The notes below the pieces were generated by a model. That model was not told where the DNA came from and searched no databases. It worked only from the letters and a program-made list of their open reading frames with translations. A DNA stretch of 64,000 bases. Source: Chelatococcus sp. HY11 (GTDB lineage: Bacteria > Pseudomonadota > Alphaproteobacteria > Rhizobiales > Beijerinckiaceae). Positions 8,512-17,719 of this stretch are shown here, piece by piece (position 1 is the stretch's first letter; every line of letters begins with the position of its first letter). The position numbers were made by a program, and so were the translations under genes. The stretch covers positions 434,001 to 498,000 of the forward strand of contig NZ_JAHBRX010000002.1 in assembly GCF_018398335.1 (NCBI RefSeq), given 5' to 3'.

Positions 8512-9813
8512 TCAGGAGACGATTCCACCGCCGGAACCAACGGATGCGGGCCGCTGGGCGGCGACGCGCCGGCGATAGCCGCTGTCGCGGTAGGCGGCGA
8601 GCGGATCAATGGCCCCACCCGCTTCCAGACGCGCTCTGGCGAGGATGGGCTCGACATCGAGCCTGAAGGCCGCCTTGAGTGTTTCGGACGCCCGGAGGGC
8701 GTCATTTTCCTCCTGGAAGCCGGCGAGCGCCGCGCGGTCGACGAGCAGGGCCTGCGCATAGGCCCGACGGATCTCATTCGCCGAGCGGATCAGGCTCTCG
8801 ATCGGATCGGTCACATTGTGGGACTGGTCGATCATATGCGCGGGATCAAGCGCATCGACCGCCGCGGCATTGCCGACCAGTTCATTGAAGATGAGGAAGA
8901 GGCGGAAGGGATCGATCGAGCCTGCGTCGAGATCATCGTCACCGTAGCGGGAATCGTTGAAGTGGAAACCGCCGAGCTTGCCCGCATGGACGAGCCGCGC
9001 CACGATCTGTTCGATATTGACGTTCGGCGCGTGATGTCCGAGGTCGACGAGGCAAAACGCCTTGGGACCGAGCGCCTGGGCGGCCATATAACTCGATCCC
9101 CAGTCCGATATGACGGTCGAATAGAAAGCCGGCTCGTACATCTTGTGCTCGGAGAAAAGGCGCCAGTCCTCCGGCAGAGCCGCATAGATCGACCGCATGG
9201 AATCGAGATAGCGCTCGAAGGCGCGTGTGAGGTCGCTCTGGCCCGCGAAATTCGCCCCGTCGCCGATCCACACCGTCAAAGCCCTGGAGCCGATCGCCCG
9301 GCCGATCTCGATGGTTTCGATATTGTGAGCCACAGCCTGACGCCGCACCGCTGCGTCGGTGTGGGTCAGCGATCCGAACTTGTAGGAGAGCGGCTGGTTG
9401 GGGTCGCCCGGATGATCCTGGAAGGTGTTGGAGTTCATGGCGTCGAAGCCGAGGCCGAGGCTTTCCGCCTTGGCGCGAAGTTCACGCGGATCGGCCTTGT
9501 CCCAGGGAATATGCAGCGAGACATGGGGTGTGGCGCGGCCGAGCTGGTGGATGACGGCGCAGTCGTCCAGTTTCTCGAAAATACCGCGGGGCTCGCCAAC
9601 GCCCGGAAAACGGGCGAAGCGCGTCCCACCCGTGCCGACGCCCCAGGACGGGACGGCAACGGTGAATGCTGCGAGCTTCGCTGTCACCGCGTCGATAGCG
9701 ACGCCCCGGCGCGCAAGACGCTCGCCGAGCGCCGCATAGTCTGTGTCGAGATCACGACGACGCCTGTCGTTCGATGCCTCGATGATGTCGCCGGCGACCG
9801 GCAGATTGGCCAT
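8512..9813 (-). CDS. rhaI: L-rhamnose isomerase of the rhizobial/Pseudomonas type
   Basis: The 433-residue enzyme belongs to the xylose-isomerase-fold RhaI family that converts L-rhamnose to L-rhamnulose. Segments consistent with the metal site are SEHKMYEPAFYS, DLGHHAPNVNIEQ and HFNDSRYGDDDLDAGSID. The ATG at 9813 follows GGGAGGATGG, which beats a TTG at 9828. It lies 94 bases downstream of rhaD on the same strand, so the two probably form an operon read from the shared promoter with the DeoR regulator. It is the first committed step for rhamnose released by the nearby GH106 enzymes. Unlike the enterobacterial RhaA, this family is usual in rhizobia and pseudomonads. Confidence 0.93.
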   Translation of the reverse strand: MANLPVAGDIIEASNDRRRRDLDTDYAALGERLARRGVAIDAVTAKLAAFTVAVPSWGVGTGGTRFARFPGVGEPRGIFEKLDDCAVIHQLGRATPHVSLHIPWDKADPRELRAKAESLGLGFDAMNSNTFQDHPGDPNQPLSYKFGSLTHTDAAVRRQAVAHNIETIEIGRAIGSRALTVWIGDGANFAGQSDLTRAFERYLDSMRSIYAALPEDWRLFSEHKMYEPAFYSTVISDWGSSYMAAQALGPKAFCLVDLGHHAPNVNIEQIVARLVHAGKLGGFHFNDSRYGDDDLDAGSIDPFRLFLIFNELVGNAAAVDALDPAHMIDQSHNVTDPIESLIRSANEIRRAYAQALLVDRAALAGFQEENDALRASETLKAAFRLDVEPILARARLEAGGAIDPLAAYRDSGYRRRVAAQRPASVGSGGGIVS

Positions 9814-9907
9814 TCCATCCTCCCGCAATCTTTTTTCCAGGCCCGGGCGCCGCAGAGGGGGCCGGGCGTATTGGGTCTATCTATCCCGAGGCAGTAGCCG
9901 TCCTCAC

Positions 9908-12034
9908 CTAACGTGTGAAGGACTGCGCGTTACCCGCGTCAACATTGACGATATTTCCGGTCGATTTCGAAGACGCGTCCGAGGAGAAGAAATAGACCGC
10001 CTCCGCGACATCCTCGGGCAGGACCGGGCGTCCAAGGAGCGAGCGCTTGCGGTAATATTCCTCCAGATCGTCGACGGCGAGATTGGACGCGGCCGCGCGC
10101 TGCTCGCGCCATTCGCCAGTCCAGATCTTCGAGCCGCGCAGCACGGCATCGGGATTGACGACATTGACCCGAATGCCAGCGCCGGCGCCCTCAAGCGCCA
10201 GACAACGCGCGAGATGGATCTCCGCAGCCTTGGCCGTGCAATAGGCGGCCGCGTTTTGCGAGGCCGCCAGGCCATTCTTCGAGGCGATGAAAACCACCGA
10301 GCCGCCGAGCTTCTGGGCGCGGAACAGGCGGAAGGCCTCCCGCGAAACCAGGAAATAGCCGGTCGCGAGGATATCGATGTTGCGGTTCCACATCGACAGC
10401 TCCGTGTCCTCGATGGGCGCCGAGGAGGCGATGCCGGCGTTGGACACCAGAATATCAAGGCCGCCAAAGGCGCTGCAGATATCCTGAAAACCGCGCAGGA
10501 CCGCCTGCTCATCCGTCACGTCGATGACCTTCGACCGCACCTGGTCGGCGCCGAAGCGCCTGGCGAAATCACTTTCCGCGCTTTCCAGCGCCGCCGCGTC
10601 GATATCGGCGAGGACGACGCAGGCCCCCTCCGCCAGAAGCCGCGCGGCAATCGCGCGGCCGATGCCACCGGCACCGCCTGTCACCGCCGCGATGCGTCCC
10701 GCCAGCGACTTCGGCTTCGGCATGCGCTGCAGCTTGGCCTCCTCGAGAAGCCAGTATTCGATGTCGAAGGCCTCCTGCTCGGGCAGCCCCTGATAGGTAT
10801 CGACGGCCGCTGCACCGCGCATCACGTTGATGGCATTGACATAAAACTCCGCCGCGATACGCGCTGTCGCCTTGTCGCGCGCGAAAGAGATGAGGCCGAC
10901 ACCGGGCACGAGGTAGATCACGGGGTTGGGATCGCGCATCGCCGGTGAATTGTCATGGCGGCAGCGCTCATAATAAGCGGCGTAGTCCTTGCGATAGGCG
11001 CCGATCGAACCCTCGAGGCCGGCTATCACCTCATCGATATTGCCGCGCGCGGGATCAAACGGCAGCACGAGCGGCCTGATCTTGGTGCGCAGGAAATGGT
11101 CCGGGCAGGACGTGCCCTGCGCGGCCAAGGCTTCAAGCGCCTGGGCGCCCGTGAATTCCAGCACGACCGCTTGATCGTCGAAATGGCCGACCTTCTTTTC
11201 GTCTTGGCCAATGAAGGCCCGGATCGCGGGCATCAAGCGGGCCGCGAAGGCATGGCGTTCGGCCGCCGCCAGCGCCTTGTGGCGCTCGCCGCCAAAGATC
11301 TTCGCGCCGGCCATCTCACCATCGAACCAGGCAATCGCCTTGTTGACGATCCTGAGCGTCGTCTCATAGCAGGCCTGCGCGCTATCGCCCCAGGTGAAGA
11401 GGCCGTGGCTTTCGAGGACGACACCCTTCGCATGCGGATGGTCCGCGGCGAATTGCGCGAGATCGAGCCCGAGCTGAAAACCGGGGCGACGCCAGGGCAG
11501 CCATCCGATCTCGTCGCCGTAGATGGCTTTGGTGAGCGCCCGGCTGTTGCGCGTCGCGGCAATCGCGATGACGGCATCCGGATGGATGTGATCGACATGA
11601 CGATACGGCAGATAGGCGTGCAGCGGCGTGTCGATGGAGGAGGCGCGCGGGTTAAGATTGAAGGTGCAGTGGGGCAGGAAGCCCACCATCTCGTCCTCGT
11701 GGGCGACGCCGCGATAGAGGCCCCTCAATGCCTCGAGCTTGTCCATGTAAAGCGTGGCGAAGCCGTCCAGCGCCATGGTTCCGATGTCGCCGCCGGAGCC
11801 CTTGACCCATAGGACATTCACATCCTTGCCGGTGAGCGGATCGGGCTGGACCACCTTCGCGGAGGTATTGCCGCCGCCATAATTCGTGATGCGCTTGTCA
11901 CTGCCCAGAAGATTGGAGCGGTAGAGAAGCAGGCCCGGCTCATCCAGGCCACGTGCATAGGCCTCGTCCCAGCGGTTATCGAGAAGATGCGGCAACGGAC
12001 GGTCGCTCTGCTTGCGGTCTAGCACGTCGGACAT
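9908..12034 (-). CDS. rhaD: Bifunctional rhamnulose-1-phosphate aldolase / short-chain dehydrogenase
   Basis: The 708-residue protein fuses two enzymes. Residues 1 to about 410 form a class II aldolase of the AraD/FucA type, with the histidine-containing segments HIHPDAV and LESHGLFTW that would bind zinc. Residues from about 455 form a short-chain dehydrogenase with the cofactor loop TGGAGGIG and the catalytic YCTAK motif. Together they would cleave L-rhamnulose 1-phosphate to dihydroxyacetone phosphate and L-lactaldehyde and oxidise or reduce the aldehyde. The ATG at 12034 has GAGGAA upstream; an earlier in-frame start at 12121 adds 29 poorly coded residues. Transcription diverges from the DeoR regulator. 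Confidence 0.92.
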   Translation of the reverse strand: MSDVLDRKQSDRPLPHLLDNRWDEAYARGLDEPGLLLYRSNLLGSDKRITNYGGGNTSAKVVQPDPLTGKDVNVLWVKGSGGDIGTMALDGFATLYMDKLEALRGLYRGVAHEDEMVGFLPHCTFNLNPRASSIDTPLHAYLPYRHVDHIHPDAVIAIAATRNSRALTKAIYGDEIGWLPWRRPGFQLGLDLAQFAADHPHAKGVVLESHGLFTWGDSAQACYETTLRIVNKAIAWFDGEMAGAKIFGGERHKALAAAERHAFAARLMPAIRAFIGQDEKKVGHFDDQAVVLEFTGAQALEALAAQGTSCPDHFLRTKIRPLVLPFDPARGNIDEVIAGLEGSIGAYRKDYAAYYERCRHDNSPAMRDPNPVIYLVPGVGLISFARDKATARIAAEFYVNAINVMRGAAAVDTYQGLPEQEAFDIEYWLLEEAKLQRMPKPKSLAGRIAAVTGGAGGIGRAIAARLLAEGACVVLADIDAAALESAESDFARRFGADQVRSKVIDVTDEQAVLRGFQDICSAFGGLDILVSNAGIASSAPIEDTELSMWNRNIDILATGYFLVSREAFRLFRAQKLGGSVVFIASKNGLAASQNAAAYCTAKAAEIHLARCLALEGAGAGIRVNVVNPDAVLRGSKIWTGEWREQRAAASNLAVDDLEEYYRKRSLLGRPVLPEDVAEAVYFFSSDASSKSTGNIVNVDAGNAQSFTR

Positions 12035-12143
12035 GGAGTTTCCTCGCTCATCGTGAGGTGCGGCGTTTTTCCGGGTGTGTCCCGTCACCGTCATGATCAC
12101 CCAGCAATGACGCGGGCGCAATCACATGTCAACAATATCGCTC

Positions 12144-12158
12144 ATAATATGTCATTAT
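12144..12158. promoter_or_regulatory. Candidate operator between rhaD and the DeoR-type regulator
   Basis: ATAAT and ATTAT arms flank ATGTC in an AT-rich patch of otherwise GC-rich DNA, midway between the divergent rhaD and regulator genes. The position suits an operator for the DeoR-family protein. A TTGACA box on the minus strand ends at about 12127. Weak without comparative data. Confidence 0.35.
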
Positions 12159-12240
12159 CCGATCAAGAGTGGTCGATTGTGACCCTCAATGATTGACTTG
12201 AATGGGCCGATGCCTGAAGGATTGGGGAGGGAGAGATTTC

Positions 12241-13059
12241 ATGCACGAACGCGAGCGTCACCGCATCATTCTCAGCGCCATTCAGGGGCGTCCGGTCGCG
12301 TCCGTGCAGGAAATCATGGAGTTGACCGGCGCGTCCGAGGCAACGATCCGCCGCGATATCAGCGCGCTCGCCCTGCAGAAGAAGCTGCGCAAGGTCCGTG
12401 GCGGCGCCGAGGCCCTGAACCCTTCGCCCTATGGCTCCATCTCAGGACGCCCGTTCCACGTCGCGGAGGTCATGAACACCGCGCAGAAGCGCGCCATCGC
12501 GCGTGCGGCCGTGGATCTCTGCGAGGAAGGTGACGCGGTCATCATCAATGGTGGCACCACGACCTTCCAGATGGTTCACCATCTCACCAGCCTGCGTCTG
12601 CATGTGCTCACCAATTCGTTCTCGATCGCCGAGCACCTCCTCAAGCATTCGAAATGCACCGTGCTCGTGCCGGCAGGCGCCATCTATCGCGAGCAGAACC
12701 TCATTCTCAGCCCATTCGAGAACGACGGCATCGCCCATTTTCGCGGCCGGCGCATGTTCATGGGCGCGCAAGGCGTGTCCTCGATGGGTATTGCCGAAGC
12801 CGATCCCCTGATCATACAATCCGAACAGCGACTTATGCGCCAGGCGGAAGAGATCGTCCTCATGGTGGACTCCTCGAAATTCCTTGGCCGCTCAGCCATG
12901 ATCGTCGCGCCGCTCGAACGCGTCAGCACCATCATCACGGACGATCGTCTCAGCGACGCGGCCGCCAAGATGATTGGAAATGCCGGGATACGACTGATCG
13001 TGGCGCAGGAAGATCGCGACGCAGACCGCGACAACGACGTCGGGCTTTCCAGCGCCTGA
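12241..13059 (+). CDS. rhaR: DeoR/GlpR-family regulator, likely of rhamnose use
   Basis: The 272-residue protein starts with a DeoR winged helix (about residues 4-58, with SVQEIMELTGASEATIRRDI and the basic end KVRGGAEAL) and continues with a sugar-phosphate-sensing domain containing NGGTTTFQM and LTNSF. The ATG at 12241 follows GGGGAGGGAGAG, better than ATGs at 12202 or 12211. It lies between rhaD-rhaI (divergent) and rhaK (same strand), the usual place of RhaR in rhizobia. The expected role is repression relieved by a phosphorylated intermediate, probably rhamnulose 1-phosphate. The symbol rests on context. Confidence 0.85.
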   Translation: MHERERHRIILSAIQGRPVASVQEIMELTGASEATIRRDISALALQKKLRKVRGGAEALNPSPYGSISGRPFHVAEVMNTAQKRAIARAAVDLCEEGDAVIINGGTTTFQMVHHLTSLRLHVLTNSFSIAEHLLKHSKCTVLVPAGAIYREQNLILSPFENDGIAHFRGRRMFMGAQGVSSMGIAEADPLIIQSEQRLMRQAEEIVLMVDSSKFLGRSAMIVAPLERVSTIITDDRLSDAAAKMIGNAGIRLIVAQEDRDADRDNDVGLSSA

Positions 13060-13182
13060 ATGCCATGATAGCCACCCGCGCTCATCTAACACATTGAAAT
13101 AGAATATTTTTCCGTCTCGCGCGGCAGCCACGCATCACAATAACCTGGCCGGCAGACAGAACGCGCAAAAACGGGAGGAGAC

Positions 13183-14634
13183 GTGAGCGATCCGCGCTAC
13201 GTTGCCGTCATCGATATCGGCAAGACAAACGCCAAGCTCGTCCTACACGACATGGCCACGACGACCGACGTGGTCGTCCACCGCACCACCAACGCCTCGC
13301 TGCCCGGCCCGCCCTACCCCCATGTAGATGTGGAGCGCTTGTGGGGGTTCATCTGCGACGCGCTCAGCCGTGTCGCCGCCGAACACCGCATCGACGCCAT
13401 CTCGATGACCACGCATGGCGCCTGCGCCGCCTTGCTGTCCGCGATAGGCCCTGGCGCGAACCCCGAGGATCCCGGACTAAGCCTGCCCATCCTCGACTAT
13501 GAGGCGACCCCACCGGCCGCGCTGAGCATCGCCTATGATCGCCTGCGGCCGGATTTCGAGGAAACCGCCTCGCCGGCGCTCCCCAACGGGCTCAACCTGG
13601 GACGTCAGTTATTCTGGCTGGAGCAGGCCTTCCCGGAGGATTTCGCCCGCACCCGCTGCATCGTCACCTATCCGCAGTACTGGGCCTTTCGGCTCACGGG
13701 CGAGACCGCCTGCGACGCCTCAAGCCTCGGCTGCCATACGGACCTCTGGCAGCCTCACGCGGGCACCTTTTCGAGCCTCGTGGAGATGCGCGGCTGGCAG
13801 CACCTGTTCGCGCCGGTCCGCTCCTCTTTCGCCGTGCTGGGCACGCTCCGGCCAGAGATCGCCGCGCGCGTGGGATTGGGAGATTCGCCGGTGCCCGTCC
13901 ATGCCGGCATCCACGATTCCAACGCGTCGCTCCTGCCCTATCTACTGCAGCGCCCCGCGCCATTTTCCGTCATTTCGACGGGCACCTGGGTGATTTCCTT
14001 CGCGGTTGGAGGCAAGCCGGTGGCGCTCGATCCCGCCCGCGACACGCTTTCCAATGTCGATGCGCTTGGTCGCGCCACGCCCTCCGGGCGCTTCATGGGC
14101 GGCCGTGAATTCGAGGTCCTCACGGAAGGGACATCGCGGCCGCCCACCGAAGCCGAACTGGCGCGGGTTCTCGCGGCGGGTCTCATGGTGCTGCCCAGCT
14201 TCGCCCCTGGAACTGGCCCCTTTCCAACCGGCGCCGGCGTCTGGACACGGGATCCCGCGGCTCTTTCCGCAGGAGAACGCACGGCCGTCGCGAGCCTCTA
14301 TGCCGCGCTTCTCTCGCTGACTGATCTCCTATTGATAGGCGCCGAAGGCCCCATCATCGTCGAGGGCCCTTTCGCGACGAATACCGTCTATCGGGATTGC
14401 CTCGCGGCGGTCAGCGGACGTCCCGTCATCCTCTTGGAAAGTGCGACCGGCACGAGCGCGGGCGCGGCTCTCCTTGCCCTTGGCGAGACCCGACTGCGAG
14501 ACCACGCAATCAAGCCTCCATCGCACCAGACTGCTGATCAGGCGGGGGCGCCCCCTCTCCGCGCCGAGCTCTACCGGGCCTATGCCCGGCAATGGCACGA
14601 GGCCGTCGCCGGGCACGTCGCCTCCAGGCCTTAG
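13183..14634 (+). CDS. rhaK: FGGY-family sugar kinase, L-rhamnulokinase
   Basis: The 483-residue kinase has the two FGGY halves of the hexokinase/actin fold, with phosphate loops AVIDIGKTNAKLVL at the N-terminus and ISTGTWVISF near residue 265. It would phosphorylate L-rhamnulose for the RhaD aldolase. The start is a GTG at 13183 with GGGAGGAG seven bases upstream. It follows the DeoR regulator by 123 bases on the same strand. No RhaU mutarotase and no RhaSTPQ-type importer, which accompany RhaK in Rhizobium, are in the window. Other FGGY substrates are possible but the context favours rhamnulose. Confidence 0.88.
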   Translation: MSDPRYVAVIDIGKTNAKLVLHDMATTTDVVVHRTTNASLPGPPYPHVDVERLWGFICDALSRVAAEHRIDAISMTTHGACAALLSAIGPGANPEDPGLSLPILDYEATPPAALSIAYDRLRPDFEETASPALPNGLNLGRQLFWLEQAFPEDFARTRCIVTYPQYWAFRLTGETACDASSLGCHTDLWQPHAGTFSSLVEMRGWQHLFAPVRSSFAVLGTLRPEIAARVGLGDSPVPVHAGIHDSNASLLPYLLQRPAPFSVISTGTWVISFAVGGKPVALDPARDTLSNVDALGRATPSGRFMGGREFEVLTEGTSRPPTEAELARVLAAGLMVLPSFAPGTGPFPTGAGVWTRDPAALSAGERTAVASLYAALLSLTDLLLIGAEGPIIVEGPFATNTVYRDCLAAVSGRPVILLESATGTSAGAALLALGETRLRDHAIKPPSHQTADQAGAPPLRAELYRAYARQWHEAVAGHVASRP

Positions 14635-14666
14635 GGATATTATGTTTGGATAGAATCATCTTGTCA

Positions 14667-14699
14667 TTCCGGGGCCTCGCCTCAGCGAGGAGCCCGGAA
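14667..14699. repeat. Nested palindrome between convergent genes (interspersed repeat, possible terminator)
   Basis: TTCCGGG pairs with CCCGGAA, and inside it CCTCGC pairs with GCGAGG around a CTCA loop. The element sits between the convergent rhaK and GH106 genes and could terminate both. Its flanks (TTGTCATTCC before, CCATGAACATGGCGG after) look like the short interspersed palindromes common in Hyphomicrobiales genomes. Confidence 0.6.
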
Positions 14700-14737
14700 C
14701 CCATGAACATGGCGGTTCGGGATAGAGTCGGAAAGCG

Positions 14738-17392
14738 CTAGCCCAGGATCCGGAGCGTCGGCACGGTCACGAGGCCGGACGGCAAGGGCTTGAGATCATC
14801 GAGATCCTGCAGCCGTGCCCTCTGCCCATAGTGCGCGACGAGGCGCTCCATGTCCGGAAGGCGCCCCCCTTCGGCGAGGAGATTGATGGCCGTATTATAG
14901 ACATCAATCGTGATCTCGTTCTCGCCCTCCTGCCATGCTGACGTCAGGTCGATTGCATAGGGCGGCGCGAAGACCGAACCGACCTCGCGGCCGTTGACGC
15001 GCACGACGGCAACTTCACGCAGCGGCGGCGTCAGCGATGCGGCGTAGGAATTGCCGCGAATGGTGCCGTGTTCGTTGAGTTCCTGGCGATAAGGTCCGGC
15101 CTCGCCAAAATCGAGCACGACTCTCGCTGCGGAATCGAGCGGCCGATCGAGACTGAGGCGCGTGACATAGCGCCCCCGCCCGGAGAAATGGGCGAGCTCA
15201 GGCGTTTTCGACCAATCATGGGGCAGTGTCACGGGGTGAGCGGCCCCGTCATCGGCCGCGAAGCTCCAGCCGTCCTGCAAGGGCTTGCTGTCCCGCACCG
15301 CCAGGGCGCGTGGAGCCGGGGGGACATGGGCGCCGGCGGAGGCGCGCAGAATGACGAAGACCGAGCCATAGGCGGGCAAATCAAGCGCCACGTCCGGCCC
15401 CGCGACGGATAAGCGCCGGTCGTGCAAGGCATCCCACAGCTCGATATGCGCCCCCTCGGAAGCAAAGCGCGCCGAGACCTGGGCGGGCTTCGCGCCTGTA
15501 TTGGCTACGAAATAGACGTCGCCATCACTAAGGCGCCGCCGCACGAAGCCGACATCCGGCGACGGCTCGGCGAGCCGCATGTCGGGCGTGACATGGCCCG
15601 GGAGCCACGCAGCAAGTTCCTCTTCCGCGATGAGAGTGAGGCCAGGCCACGCGCCTTCGGGGCGCCGGCCCACGGCCACCACCTGGCCGCCCCGCGCCGC
15701 GAAAGCCTGGAGCCATCGGCTTGTGTCCTCAGGCAAAAACCTCACGTTGGGCAGCACGATGCAGGCGAACGGCCGCGCCTCAGCCTCCGCCAGCGTACCA
15801 TCGTCAAACAGGTCGAAATCGAAGCCCGCGTTGCGAATGGCGCGCGGGATGACCTTGCCGATGCGGATCTCAGTCTGTTTCCAAAGGTTGAGATACTCCT
15901 TGGTGCCGACCTCAAAATCACCGAGAGCGTCATGGGTCGGCGCATAGAGCCCCACGGAGGCCACCGGCTCGCCCTGCCGCAGCAGGAAGCTGGCGCGGTG
16001 GAGATAGCGTGCCAGATCCGGCATCACCGGCCACCAGGGGTTGGTGTTGGACAGCGCCCCAGCGGCATAGAGCATCCATCCGGGCTTGCCCGCCTCCGGC
16101 GGCGAATAGGGCCAGCCGTGGCCGATCAACTGATTGATTCCCAAAAGAAAATGCTGGTCGGCCTCACCCTTCATATCAACTGGCGTGGCACGGAACGACG
16201 GCGAGTGGATCCAGGTCCATGTCTCCGAGGAGATTACGGGCTTGCCGAACAGGTGCCCGGCTGACGACGCCCATTTGGTCTGCGGAATGCCGGCCCAGCC
16301 GAAGCCTTCGCCCTCGATCAGGCCTGCATGGCGGTGGCTCGTAATGGAGGCCGGCGGCATGCCATAGTTCTGGATACGGAAATGCACGCCGTGCCGGTCA
16401 GCCCAGGCCCGCATCGGCACAAGGAAGTTCTCCTCATAGAGCTCCGCCAGCGTCCGGCCGAAATCCCGGCGGATTTCAGGCGAGGTCTCGCCGATTTGGT
16501 GCTCGATGAAGGGCAGATAGGGTGTCAGGTCGTAGCTGCGGCGGCGCCTGAACTCTTCGAGAAGGTCATCTGTCCAGTTCCCGCCATAGACTTCCAGGCT
16601 GTCACAGAAGATGGAATGGACACTCCCTGGCTCCACCGCCGCCATGAGCTTGTCACCGACGTCGGCCAAGTGGCGCTCGATCGAGTCGCGCTTCATATGG
16701 TCGAGCACATAGCCCTCGGCCCCGATGGTCGCGCGCTTCACCACCTGCCCGGTTGGCGCGGAAAAACAGAAGACCACCACGCGCGGCCCCTCGGAGGCCG
16801 GCAGCCGCAACTCTCCTTCGCCGCTGATGTCGACGACCTCATAACTGCGGGGCATCTCCTGTTTCGACCCCTTGCCCACGAGGACCGCGACGAGCTTTTC
16901 GTGCGTGTAGGGAACAGGCCGGACCATACGATCGCGGCCGGGTGCCACTTCCCGGACCTCGGTGCGTAGTCGCTGCGCCGCGAGATCCTCCGTGATGGTG
17001 GGCCCGCCGTAGGACCAACCGCTGCCAATGGTCACGTCCATGCGCAGCCCCAGCTCCAGCGCGCGGCGCGAAACGAAGTTCACGCGCTTCAAGAAGCTGT
17101 CAGACAGAAAACGATGCGTCCTGAAGCCCTGGGGTTCGTCGTCGACATGCATCGGATACAGGAAGGCGAGCTCAAAGCCGCCGATACCCGCATCCTTCAT
17201 GGCCAGCATTTCACGATCGAGTTGCTCCTCCTCGATGACGGGCCCAAACCACCACCAGCGCATCATGATGCGGCTGTCCTCCGGCGGCGTGGCGAAACCG
17301 GCCTCCAGATTGGCGATCGTATTCACGTCGGTGCCTTGCATGATGCTACCCAGCGTTTCCTTCCCGTCCGGCTTTTCGCCGGCCATTGCCAT
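14738..17392 (-). CDS. GH106-type glycoside hydrolase, probable alpha-L-rhamnosidase (first copy)
   Basis: The 884-residue protein shares with GH106 rhamnosidases an N-terminal region GFATPP, RWWWFG (45-50) and GIGGFEL (69-75), then a barrel, and ends with a beta-sandwich resembling a galactose-binding domain (EVAVVRVNGREVG near residue 800). Such enzymes remove terminal alpha-L-rhamnose from oligosaccharides or flavonoid glycosides. There is no signal peptide, so it should act in the cytoplasm. It diverges from the CUT1 importer operon with 327 bases between. The start is uncertain: 17392, 17386 and 17341 are all possible and none has a good ribosome site. The second GH106 gene at 21.1 kb shares the N-terminal motifs but is longer. 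Confidence 0.82.
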   Translation of the reverse strand: MAMAGEKPDGKETLGSIMQGTDVNTIANLEAGFATPPEDSRIMMRWWWFGPVIEEEQLDREMLAMKDAGIGGFELAFLYPMHVDDEPQGFRTHRFLSDSFLKRVNFVSRRALELGLRMDVTIGSGWSYGGPTITEDLAAQRLRTEVREVAPGRDRMVRPVPYTHEKLVAVLVGKGSKQEMPRSYEVVDISGEGELRLPASEGPRVVVFCFSAPTGQVVKRATIGAEGYVLDHMKRDSIERHLADVGDKLMAAVEPGSVHSIFCDSLEVYGGNWTDDLLEEFRRRRSYDLTPYLPFIEHQIGETSPEIRRDFGRTLAELYEENFLVPMRAWADRHGVHFRIQNYGMPPASITSHRHAGLIEGEGFGWAGIPQTKWASSAGHLFGKPVISSETWTWIHSPSFRATPVDMKGEADQHFLLGINQLIGHGWPYSPPEAGKPGWMLYAAGALSNTNPWWPVMPDLARYLHRASFLLRQGEPVASVGLYAPTHDALGDFEVGTKEYLNLWKQTEIRIGKVIPRAIRNAGFDFDLFDDGTLAEAEARPFACIVLPNVRFLPEDTSRWLQAFAARGGQVVAVGRRPEGAWPGLTLIAEEELAAWLPGHVTPDMRLAEPSPDVGFVRRRLSDGDVYFVANTGAKPAQVSARFASEGAHIELWDALHDRRLSVAGPDVALDLPAYGSVFVILRASAGAHVPPAPRALAVRDSKPLQDGWSFAADDGAAHPVTLPHDWSKTPELAHFSGRGRYVTRLSLDRPLDSAARVVLDFGEAGPYRQELNEHGTIRGNSYAASLTPPLREVAVVRVNGREVGSVFAPPYAIDLTSAWQEGENEITIDVYNTAINLLAEGGRLPDMERLVAHYGQRARLQDLDDLKPLPSGLVTVPTLRILG

Positions 17393-17719
17393 TGCGTCAA
17401 AGCGATCGGCGAGACGATATGGCGCCTATCGCGCCGATGAATTTCGCTCGAAATCGCTCATTTTCGTTCAATCGCGCAGCCGTCAACGCTGCGCCAGCGC
17501 CTTACCAGGGAAGCTTTCTGCGGATGATGCCAATCTGTCAATCGCTTTTGATCGAACTTGCTCGCTCTTGACGGACCTTAGCAAGTTATGATCCTCTCTT
17601 GATCGCGGGCACCGCTGATCCTCCGTCATGCGCCTTAATGGCGGCAAACCGCGGGACGATCAGCCGAACCCCGGAATGCAATAAGATAGGCTCCCTCAAG
17701 GGGAGCCAGGGAGGTTCCG
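17393..17719. other. Divergent control region of the rhamnoside importer and first GH106 gene
   Basis: There is no gene in these 327 bases. Around 17440-17480 the motif TCGCTC/TCGTTC recurs within A+T-richer sequence (CGCTCGAAATCGCTCATTTT), and another group (TGATCGAACTTGCTCGC) lies at about 17548-17565. DeoR-family operators often contain repeated TTCG/TCGAA cores, so these may be binding sites for the rhamnose regulator. Not tested. Confidence 0.35.
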